DNA from: an uncultured Faecalibacterium sp.
GTDB taxonomy: Bacteria > Bacillota > Clostridia > Oscillospirales > Ruminococcaceae
Length of the DNA: 5,543 nt
NCBI GenBank assembly: GCA_900772565.1
Contig: CAAHET010000090.1
Span: 1-5,543, forward strand
Reading direction: 5' to 3'
Under the pieces are notes generated by a model that was not told the DNA's origin, did not search any database, and worked only from the letters and a program-made list of their open reading frames with translations. A program made the translations under genes and the position numbers. Positions 1-5,392 of the stretch are shown here, one piece after another. Within the stretch, counting starts at the first letter, position 1; the number at the start of each line of letters is the position of its first letter.

Positions 1-160
1 AACGGCGTGCGCCCTCTCAGTCACCTGCGGTGACAGCTCTCCCAAAGGGAGAGCCAAGAGCACTGCCGGAAACTTTCTCATTACTCCTAATGCTTTAGCA
101 ACGAGCCTTAGACCTTGGCTCTCCCTTTGGGAGAGCTGGCGCGGGAGCGCCTGAGAGGGC
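1..160. repeat. Composite palindromic intergenic element, left copy
   Basis: The element is a long imperfect inverted repeat: 11-58 matches the reverse complement of 113-160. Its outer ends are GCCCTCTCAG (11-20) and CTGAGAGGGC (151-160). Each arm holds two hairpins. The left arm has GTCACC-TGC-GGTGAC (20-34) and GCTCTCCC-AAA-GGGAGAGC (36-54). The right arm has GCTCTCCC-TTT-GGGAGAGC (118-136) and GGCGC-GGGA-GCGCC (138-151). The central core (about 59-112) contains TGCCGGAAACTTT at 64-76. A second copy lies in opposite orientation at 5393-5543; the core stretch 55-118 matches it at about 58 of 64 positions by hand alignment. No coding sequence is supported here. The element may begin upstream of base 1. 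It looks like a non-autonomous MITE- or REP-like repeat, but its mobility is inferred. Confidence 0.85.
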
Positions 161-188
161 GTGCCCGTTACCACAAAGGAAGTCGTTC

Positions 189-560
189 ATGAAACACACC
201 ACAGTCAACAAAAATTATAAAATGCTTGGCACTGCACGCGCTCTGCGCCGCGCATCTACTGCGCAGGAGCGAAAGCTTTGGTATCTGTTTCTGCGCGATT
301 ATCCTGTAAAAATCTACAAACAGCGAATCATTGAATCCTTTGTCGTTGACTTTTACTGTGCACAGGCACGGCTTGTGATCGAACTGGACGGTTCCCAACA
401 CTATACCGAGCAGGGCAAGGCTTACGATGCAGAACGAAGTGCGGTTCTTGAACAGTATGGGCTGCTGGTTCTTCGTTTTGCAAATAACGACGTGGACAAC
501 CATTTTAATGCCGTCTGTGCACAGATAGACAATACCATTCAAAGCAGACTTCAATCTTAA
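189..560 (+). CDS. DUF559 domain protein, Vsr/restriction-endonuclease-like fold
   Basis: This is a 123-residue protein that fills a single DUF559 domain, a family related to very-short-patch-repair (Vsr) endonucleases; its cellular role is not established. Family landmarks can be seen in order: QERKLW with Glu27, an IYKQR segment (family usually a K-x-R-Q type) with Gln45, VVDFYC with Asp54, the hallmark ELDGSQH with Glu65, Asp67 and His71, YDAER (79-83), and LVLRFANNDV (93-102). The acidic Asp54 and Glu65/Asp67 are the expected metal-binding residues. There is no signal peptide or membrane segment. The ATG at 189 has AAAGGA (175-180) 8 bp upstream. The stop lies 23 bp before aroF, so the two are probably co-transcribed, although no aromatic role is evident. 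Codons look more AT-rich than in the aro genes, and the start is 28 bp from the end of a palindromic repeat, which would fit acquisition by transfer. Nuclease activity is inferred from fold family only. Confidence 0.85.
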   Translation: MKHTTVNKNYKMLGTARALRRASTAQERKLWYLFLRDYPVKIYKQRIIESFVVDFYCAQARLVIELDGSQHYTEQGKAYDAERSAVLEQYGLLVLRFANNDVDNHFNAVCAQIDNTIQSRLQS

Positions 561-583
561 AAACAGGAAAGGAACGACCTCCC

Positions 584-1600
584 ATGATCATCTCCACCAA
601 AAAAGGCACTCCCAAAGAGGAACTGGAAAAGATCGTTGATAAATTCGAAAAGCAGGGTCTGGACGTGACCCTGATCACCGGCAAGGACTACAACGTATTC
701 GGTCTGGTGGGCGACACCACCAAGATCGATGAGCGGGACGTGCTGGCAAACCCGTGGATCGATAACGTCACCCGCGTGTCTGCGCCCTATAAGCGCGCCA
801 ACCGCCTGTTCCACCCCGCAGACTCGGTCATCGACTGCGGCGGCGTGAAGATCGGCAGCAAGGAGAAGATCGCCGTTATGGCGGGCCCGTGCAGCATCGA
901 GAACGCCGAGCAGGCATTGCGCATCGCGCAGGGGGTCAAGGCGGGCGGCGCAGCGCTGTTCCGCGGCGGTGCCTACAAGCCCCGCACCTCTCCCTACGCC
1001 TTTCAGGGTCTGGAGACCGAGGGCATTCTGGATATGGTAAAGGCTCGTGAAGCCACCGGTCTGCCCATCGTCTCCGAGCTGATGAGCGAGGACCGCATCC
1101 CGGAATTTGAGGAGTATGTGGATGTGGTGCAGATCGGCGCACGCAATATGCAGAACTTCCAGCTGCTCAAGGCCGTGGGCAAGATGCACAAGCCCGTGCT
1201 GCTCAAGCGCGGCCTGTGCAACACCATCGAGGAGTGGATCATGAGCGCCGAGTACATCATGGCCGGCGGCAACGAGCAGGTCATCTTCTGCGAGCGTGGC
1301 ATCCGCACCTTTGAAAAGTACACCCGCAACACACTGGATCTTTCCGCTGTGCCCATCATCCACGAAAAGACCCATCTGCCCATCGTGGTAGACCCCAGCC
1401 ATGCCACCGGCAAGGCCAATCTGGTAGAGCCCATGATGATCGCCGCTGTGGCCGCCGGTGCGGACGGTCTGGAGGTAGAGGTGCACTACGACCCCCAGCA
1501 CGCATGGAGCGACGGCGCACAGTGCCTGACCCCGGACGCCTTTGCACAGGCCATGGCAAAGTGCCGTCAGGTGGCTTGGGCCATCGGCCGGGATATGTAA
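584..1600 (+). CDS. aroF: 3-deoxy-7-phosphoheptulonate (DAHP) synthase, type I-beta
   Basis: This cytoplasmic enzyme condenses phosphoenolpyruvate with erythrose-4-phosphate to DAHP, the first shikimate-pathway step. The 338 residues match the length and architecture of the Thermotoga maritima enzyme. An N-terminal ferredoxin-like domain (about 1-65, starting MIISTKKG) precedes a TIM-barrel catalytic domain. Visible active-site motifs are AGPCSIE (100-106), FRGGAYKPRTSPY (126-138), QIGARNMQN (183-191), LLKRG (206-210), CERGIRTFE (236-244) and VDPSHATG (269-276). The expected metal ligands are all present: Cys103, His273, Glu299 and Asp310. In this family the N-terminal domain mediates feedback inhibition by tyrosine and/or phenylalanine, so it is the likely control point for the locus. 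The ATG at 584 follows the purine-rich AGGAAAGGA (565-573) by 10 bp, and the N-terminus aligns with the family start. The gene is intact. A chorismate mutase domain is absent. Confidence 0.97.
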   Translation: MIISTKKGTPKEELEKIVDKFEKQGLDVTLITGKDYNVFGLVGDTTKIDERDVLANPWIDNVTRVSAPYKRANRLFHPADSVIDCGGVKIGSKEKIAVMAGPCSIENAEQALRIAQGVKAGGAALFRGGAYKPRTSPYAFQGLETEGILDMVKAREATGLPIVSELMSEDRIPEFEEYVDVVQIGARNMQNFQLLKAVGKMHKPVLLKRGLCNTIEEWIMSAEYIMAGGNEQVIFCERGIRTFEKYTRNTLDLSAVPIIHEKTHLPIVVDPSHATGKANLVEPMMIAAVAAGADGLEVEVHYDPQHAWSDGAQCLTPDAFAQAMAKCRQVAWAIGRDM

Positions 1601-1609
1601 ACCGTTTAC

Positions 1610-1650
1610 CCCTCAGGCGCTGGCGCGCCAGCTCCCCCAAGGGGACGCCT
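1610..1650. repeat. Single palindromic repeat unit between aroF and aroA
   Basis: Forty-one bases match 5201-5241 with one clear mismatch. The unit has the flank CCCTCA, a tip hairpin GGCGC-TGGC-GCGCC (1616-1629) and a second hairpin TCCCC-CAA-GGGGA (1633-1645). The overlapping GCTGGCGCGCCAGC (1619-1632) is a perfect 14-bp palindrome. Only one end of the composite element is present, with no TGCCGGAAACTTT core. The unit sits between the aroF stop and the aroA ribosome binding site and leaves both intact. It has no U-tract, so it is a poor intrinsic terminator. An RNA hairpin here could affect mRNA stability or processing between the two genes, but that is inference. Confidence 0.8.
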
Positions 1651-1696
1651 GAAACGCGCGCTGCCCGGGGGAAATCTGCAAAAGGATAACACCGCT

Positions 1697-2974
1697 ATGC
1701 TAGTAACCATCAGACCTGCCCCCGGCGGCATCGGGGGCGTGATCGCCGCACCACCCAGCAAAAGCATGGCGCACCGCGCCGTGCTGTGCGCCGCGCTGGC
1801 TGTGGGGCGCTCCCACATCACCCATCTGGAATTCAGCAAGGACATCTCTGCCACCCTGTCCGCTGCCGCGCAGCTGTGCGCCGCCGTGGACACCGGCGCG
1901 GACGATGCCCGGGTAGAGGGGCTTGGGCATTTTCTGCCCCTGACCGCCCCGGTGGACTGCTGCGAAAGCGGCAGCACCCTGCGGTTTTTGATCCCCATCG
2001 CCAGCCTGACCGGCCAGCCGGTCACCTTTACCGGGCGCGGACGGCTGATGGAGCGCCCGCAATCCGTATACGAAGCGTTATATCGTGAGCAGCATCTCCG
2101 GTTCGAGCAGTCCTCTGCCGGGCTGACCGTGGAGGGCGCACTGACCCCCGGGGACTACCGGCTGGCGGGCAATGTGTCCAGCCAGTTCATCAGCGGGCTG
2201 CTGTTCGCGCTGCCGCTGCTGCCCGGGGACAGCACCCTGCACCTCATCCCCCCGGTGGAGAGCCGCAGCTACATCGACATGACTCGCGCCGTGCAGGCCG
2301 CCTTTGGGGTGCACAGCCGCTGGCTGGACGAAACCACCCTGCTGCTGCCGGGCGGGCAGCAGTACCGCCCCTGCGATTACAACGTGGAGGGCGATTACAG
2401 TCAGGCCGCGTTCCCGGCAGTGCTGGGCGCAGTGTGCGGCGGGGTGACCATCACCGGTCTTGCGCCGGACACTTTGCAGGGCGATGCCGCCATTCTGGAC
2501 ATCCTGCGCCGGTGCGGCGCGGTGTTCACCCGCAAAGGTGACAGCGTCACCTTTGCAAAAGCGCCCCTGCATGGGGTGGACATCGACCTTGCGGACTGCC
2601 CCGACCTTGGCCCTGTGCTGATGGTGCTGGGTCTGTTGTGCGAGGGCACCACCGTCATCCGCAACGCCGAGCGGCTGCGCCTGAAAGAGAGCGACCGCAT
2701 TGCAGCTATGGAAGCCGAGCTGCGCGCCTGCGGCGGCGTGCTGGAAAGCGACGGCGGCACCATCACGGTGCACGGCTGTGCCGAGCGTCTGCACGCCCCC
2801 GCCGCTCCGCTGCACGGCCACAACGACCACCGGGTGGTCATGAGCCTTGCGGTGCTGGCCGCAGCCGCCGGGCTGCCCCTGACCGTGGACGATGCCGAAG
2901 CCATCCAGAAGAGCTGGCCCGGCTTTTTTGCAGATGCAGCGCCGCTTGGCGTGGAAACTGCTTTTATTCCGTGA
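1697..2974 (+). CDS. aroA: 3-phosphoshikimate 1-carboxyvinyltransferase (EPSP synthase)
   Basis: AroA transfers the enolpyruvyl group of PEP to shikimate-3-phosphate, giving EPSP, the substrate of chorismate synthase. The protein has 425 residues, close to the E. coli enzyme. Visible motifs are PPSKSMAHR (19-27; Lys22, Ser23 and Arg27 bind substrate), ESGSTLRFLIP (90-100), GRGRLMERP (113-121), NVSSQFISGLL (159-169), VESRSYIDMT (187-196), VEGDYSQAAF (230-239), CPDLGP with candidate catalytic Asp303, LRLKESDR (327-334), HNDHRVVMSLAV (375-386) and AIQKSWPGF with Lys405. These span both lobes of the enolpyruvyltransferase fold, so the gene is complete. The ATG at 1697 has AAAGGA (1681-1686) 10 bp upstream, and MLVTIRPAP fits the family start. 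The E. coli Pro101 position is Phe97 here, as can occur in Clostridia-type enzymes. A short AT-rich codon patch (about 2060-2098) stands out in this GC-rich gene. Confidence 0.97.
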   Translation: MLVTIRPAPGGIGGVIAAPPSKSMAHRAVLCAALAVGRSHITHLEFSKDISATLSAAAQLCAAVDTGADDARVEGLGHFLPLTAPVDCCESGSTLRFLIPIASLTGQPVTFTGRGRLMERPQSVYEALYREQHLRFEQSSAGLTVEGALTPGDYRLAGNVSSQFISGLLFALPLLPGDSTLHLIPPVESRSYIDMTRAVQAAFGVHSRWLDETTLLLPGGQQYRPCDYNVEGDYSQAAFPAVLGAVCGGVTITGLAPDTLQGDAAILDILRRCGAVFTRKGDSVTFAKAPLHGVDIDLADCPDLGPVLMVLGLLCEGTTVIRNAERLRLKESDRIAAMEAELRACGGVLESDGGTITVHGCAERLHAPAAPLHGHNDHRVVMSLAVLAAAAGLPLTVDDAEAIQKSWPGFFADAAPLGVETAFIP

Positions 2975-3010
2975 GGATGGCTGCACAAGGGCAGCAGCCT
3001 CGCTGAGAAC

Positions 3011-3199
3011 ACCCCCTCAGTCTGCTCACTGCGTTCGCAGCCAGATTCCCCCTTTTGTCGCTGCGCGACATCTTCCCCCGACCGGGGGAAGTCAGCCCTC
3101 AAGGGGACGCCTTTGGGTTGTGCCGGAAACTTTATCGCCACCGCCAAAAGCCGTCCCCTTGGGGAAGGTGGCATCGCCGTAGGCGATGACGGAAGGGGT
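3011..3199. repeat. Composite palindromic element in the aroA-tyrA gap
   Basis: This element fills most of the 319-bp gap between aroA and tyrA. Its ends are ACCCCCTCAG (3011-3020) and GGAAGGGGT (3191-3199), which are approximate terminal inverted repeats. Inside, in order, are the hairpin CTGCG-TT-CGCAG (3029-3040), apparently cut short before its G-rich arm; an inserted double-hairpin unit TGTCGC-TGC-GCGACA (3056-3070) plus CTTCCCCC-GACC-GGGGGAAG (3072-3091); a CCCTCAAGGGGACGCC remnant (about 3096-3111); the core TGCCGGAAACTTT (3121-3133); CCCC-TT-GGGG (3155-3164); and the tip hairpin CATCGCC-GTA-GGCGATG (3172-3188). The half from about 3096 to 3199 matches the element at 5198-5376. No convincing gene is present. 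The remaining 3200-3293 holds only the tyrA leader, with GGAGG at 3283-3287. Confidence 0.82.
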
Positions 3200-3293
3200 A
3201 TTCCGGGCGAGCCCGCTGAAGTAAAAGCCGCCGCACAAAGCCCTGCGCAGCAGCTATAAACAAAATCACGATTTCCATGCGTGGAGGTAGAAG

Positions 3294-4157
3294 ATGCTTG
3301 ATAAAACAAAACGTTATCTCGTAGTGGGTCTGGGTCTGCTGGGCGGCAAGTACGCGCTGGAGCTGACCCGCGCCGGCTTCCATGTGGACGGCATCAACCG
3401 CAGCGAAGGACACTTGCAGTACGCGCTGGAGCACGGCTATATCGCCGGCGGCAAGACCCATGATTTTGAGGACCTTGTCCGGCAGGCCGACCATATCATC
3501 TTTGGCCTATACCCCACCGCGCTGCTGGACTGGTTCCGTACCTACGGCCACCTGCTCAAGCCCGGGTGCATCTTTACGGATGTTTCCGGCGTCAAGACCG
3601 GCCTTGTGGAGCCGGTACAGGCGCTGTGCCCGGCGGGGGTGGAGTTCATCGCCAGCCACCCCATGGCAGGCCGCGAGACCTCCAGCGTAGAGCACGCCGC
3701 CGAGGTGAATTTTGCCCCGGCAAACTTCATCATCACCCCCACCGAGAAGAACACCCCGGCGGGCATCCAGTGGGCAAAGGAGCTGGCCGAGGTGCTGGGC
3801 TTCAAGCACATCTGCACCCTGACCGTGCAGGAGCACGACCGGATGATCGGCTATGTCAGCCAGCTGTGCCACGCCATCGCGGTAAGCCTGATGTGCGCCA
3901 ACGACAACACCTCGCTGTGCGAGTACACCGGCGACTCCTTCCGCGACCTGACCCGCATTGCCCGCATCAACGATAAAATGTGGGCAGAGCTGTTTTTGTG
4001 GAACAAGCAGAACCTGATCAGCGAGATCGACCAGTTCGATTCTGCTTTGCAGGAGATGCGCGCCGCCCTTGTGGCAGACGACCGGGACAAGCTGGAACAG
4101 ATGTTCCGCCTTTCCACCCAGCGCCGCGCCGCCTTTGACAAAAAGCTGCCGGAATAA
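3294..4157 (+). CDS. tyrA: Prephenate/arogenate dehydrogenase (TyrA family), no ACT domain
   Basis: TyrA oxidatively decarboxylates prephenate to 4-hydroxyphenylpyruvate, or arogenate to tyrosine, committing carbon to tyrosine. The 287-residue protein has an N-terminal Rossmann domain with VGLGLLGG (11-18), then DVSGVKTG (96-103), SHPMAGRE (121-128, with the likely catalytic His122), and a helical C-terminal domain with EHDRMIGYVSQLCH (180-193) and FRDLTRIA (216-223). It ends after the helical domain, so the C-terminal ACT regulatory domain found in Bacillus-type TyrA (about 370 residues) is absent. At the end of the second beta strand the sequence is GINRSE, with Asn35-Arg36-Ser37 where NAD-dependent enzymes usually carry Asp; this suggests NADP use. 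The usual SxLPH motif reads SQLCH. The ATG at 3294 has GGAGG (3283-3287) 6 bp upstream. The next gene starts 22 bp downstream. Prephenate versus arogenate specificity cannot be read from the sequence. Confidence 0.93.
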   Translation: MLDKTKRYLVVGLGLLGGKYALELTRAGFHVDGINRSEGHLQYALEHGYIAGGKTHDFEDLVRQADHIIFGLYPTALLDWFRTYGHLLKPGCIFTDVSGVKTGLVEPVQALCPAGVEFIASHPMAGRETSSVEHAAEVNFAPANFIITPTEKNTPAGIQWAKELAEVLGFKHICTLTVQEHDRMIGYVSQLCHAIAVSLMCANDNTSLCEYTGDSFRDLTRIARINDKMWAELFLWNKQNLISEIDQFDSALQEMRAALVADDRDKLEQMFRLSTQRRAAFDKKLPE

Positions 4158-4179
4158 ACCGTGACGGAGGTATTGCCCC

Positions 4180-5136
4180 ATGCCCAAGCAGGAAGGACAG
4201 AAATCCAAGCTGGTAACGCTGCTGCGCATCCTTGAGCAGCGCACCGACGAGAACCACCGCCTGAACGTGCCCCAGCTGGTGCAGCTGCTGGAAAATCAGG
4301 GCATTCTGGCCGAGCGCAAGAGCATTTACAGCGATATCGACACCCTGCGCAGTCTGGGCTACGACATCCAGCTGCAGCGGGGGCGCGGCGGCGGGTACTG
4401 GATGGCCAGCCGTGCATTCGAGCTTTCGGAGCTGAAGCTGCTGGTGGATGCGGTACAGTCCAGCAGCGTCATCTCGGCGCGCACCAGCAAGCGCATTATC
4501 CACAAGCTGGAAGCCCTCTGCTCCGACTACGAGGGCACCCAATTGCAGCGTCAGGTATATGTGGACGGCCGTCCCAAGACCGACAGCCAGACCCTTTTGT
4601 ACAGCATCGACGCCCTGCACACCGCCATCAACCGGGGGTGTCTGGTGCAGTTCCGCTACAAGGGCAGCAGCGCCGTGCGCACCGTAAGCCCGTGGCAGCT
4701 GGCGTGGGAAAACGGCTGCTACTACCTAATCGCCTATCAGGACGAAAAAGCGCCCCCGGTGCGCCACTACCGGGTGGACCGGATGGCCGGGGTGCTGGTA
4801 CTGGACGAGCCGCGCCGGGGCAAAGAGTTCTTCCGCACCTTCGACCTGCCCGCCTACCTGCGCAAGCACTTCAACATGTTCGGCGGCACCGAGTACCGAG
4901 TCACCCTGCGGTGCGCTGCCGACCTTGAGCCGGTCATGCGGGAGCGCTTTGGCCGCGAGCCGGTGTTCTGCCCGGAGGACGCGGAGCACTTCCACTTTGA
5001 CGTGCCCATCTGCGTCAGCCAGCAGTTTTTCGGCTGGGTGTGCGGCTTTGGCGGCAAGGTAGAGGTCACCGCCCCCGCCGCCGTCCGCACCCAGCTGCAC
5101 GAGATGGTGCAGAGCCTTGCGGAGCAGCATGAATAA
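4180..5136 (+). CDS. HTH plus WYL-domain transcriptional regulator
   Basis: This 318-residue predicted cytoplasmic DNA-binding regulator has an N-terminal DeoR/HTH_11-like winged helix (about 8-75) with the recognition-helix segment RKSIYSDIDTLRSLGYDI (46-63) and a wing rich in Arg/Gly (QRGRGGGYW, 66-74). A linker helical region follows (80-150), then a WYL domain (about 150-210) with SPWQL (170-174), the signature variant CYYLIAY (180-186) and RHYRVDRM (195-202), whose arginines are typical of the ligand-binding pocket. The end (about 235-315) is a WCX-type C-terminal extension. WYL domains bind small ligands or nucleic acid; the ligand here is unknown. The ATG at 4180 has ACGGAGG (4164-4170) 9 bp upstream. 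The 22-bp gap to tyrA implies co-transcription, and a strong terminator follows. A role in controlling aromatic synthesis is a guess from context; control of DNA damage, phage defence or other genes is also possible. Confidence 0.92.
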   Translation: MPKQEGQKSKLVTLLRILEQRTDENHRLNVPQLVQLLENQGILAERKSIYSDIDTLRSLGYDIQLQRGRGGGYWMASRAFELSELKLLVDAVQSSSVISARTSKRIIHKLEALCSDYEGTQLQRQVYVDGRPKTDSQTLLYSIDALHTAINRGCLVQFRYKGSSAVRTVSPWQLAWENGCYYLIAYQDEKAPPVRHYRVDRMAGVLVLDEPRRGKEFFRTFDLPAYLRKHFNMFGGTEYRVTLRCAADLEPVMRERFGREPVFCPEDAEHFHFDVPICVSQQFFGWVCGFGGKVEVTAPAAVRTQLHEMVQSLAEQHE

Positions 5137-5140
5137 ATAG

Positions 5141-5184
5141 AAAGGGTTCCAGAAACGCCTGCGGGCGTTTCTGGAACCCTTTTT
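5141..5184 (+). terminator. Rho-independent terminator closing the operon
   Basis: A perfect 19-bp stem, AAAGGGTTCCAGAAACGCC (5141-5159) with GGCGTTTCTGGAACCCTTT (5164-5182), closes on a TGCG loop. The run of five T (5180-5184) starts inside the stem and continues past it. It begins 4 bp after the regulator stop codon. The stem is unlike the GC-rich repeat units and is unique in the window, so this is a dedicated terminator. Read on the minus strand it has only a short U-run, so it would act mainly on plus-strand transcripts. Confidence 0.95.
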
Positions 5185-5197
5185 CATGGGAGGGGAC

Positions 5198-5376
5198 ACC
5201 CCCTCAGGCGCTGACGCGCCAGCTCCCCCAAGGGGACGCCTTGGGTTATGCCAGAAACTTTGCCGCCGCCACTAAAGCCGTCCCATTGGACAGACTCTCC
5301 CCGGCCGGGGAGAGATGTCGCGCTAGCGACAGAGTGGGGAACGGGTGGCATCGCCGCAGGCGATGACGGAAGGGGT
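5198..5376. repeat. Composite palindromic element with a nested unit
   Basis: The ends are ACCCCCTCAG (5198-5207) and GGAAGGGGT (5368-5376). The left unit has GGCGC-TGAC-GCGCC (5207-5220) and CCCC-CAA-GGGG (about 5225-5235). The core TGCCAGAAACTTT is at 5249-5261, one base different from the other three. The right unit has the tip hairpin CATCGCC-GCA-GGCGATG (5349-5365). Compared with 3111-3199, about 50 extra bases lie between CCATTGG and GGTGGCATCG. They hold the 20-bp perfect palindrome CTCTCCCCGGCCGGGGAGAG (5295-5314) and TGTCGC-GCTA-GCGACA (5316-5331), which look like a unit inserted in reverse orientation. No coding sequence is supported; the short reading frames across this stretch are repeat-derived. 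Confidence 0.85.
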
Positions 5377-5392
5377 ACAGCTCGCAGAAAGC

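Noticed and set aside
11..160. CRISPR-like array or tRNA/rRNA from the repeated hairpins
   Set aside because: There are no regularly spaced direct repeats with unique spacers, and no cloverleaf or rRNA-like sequence; the repeats are dispersed and inverted.
168..554. Minus-strand open frame of 128 codons across the DUF559 gene
   Set aside because: It is antisense to a frame with clear DUF559 motifs, has no recognisable domain and no convincing ribosome binding site.
557..1501. Long minus-strand open frame of 314 codons across aroF
   Set aside because: It is a shadow of a GC-rich gene: low-complexity His/Gly/Leu/Ala-rich translation, no domain, and the plus strand carries complete DAHP synthase motifs. 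Similar long antisense frames across aroA, tyrA and the regulator are rejected for the same reason.
2066..2082. TATACGAAGCGTTAT resembles a loxP arm
   Set aside because: It has two extra bases relative to the arm, no second inverted arm is nearby, and it lies within coding sequence; chance similarity in an AT-rich codon patch.
3232..3260. Possible promoter for tyrA with TATAAA at 3255-3260
   Set aside because: The -10 match is good, but no -35-like hexamer lies at a suitable distance (about 3232-3237 reads CGCACA). It may be real, but the sequence alone does not support it.
5341..5380. GGGTGGCATCGCCG resembles the T-box consensus AGGGTGGNACCGCG
   Set aside because: It belongs to the repeat family (a similar copy is at 3167-3188), folds into its own CATCGCC/GGCGATG hairpin, lacks the specifier stem and antiterminator layout, and no gene follows in the window.
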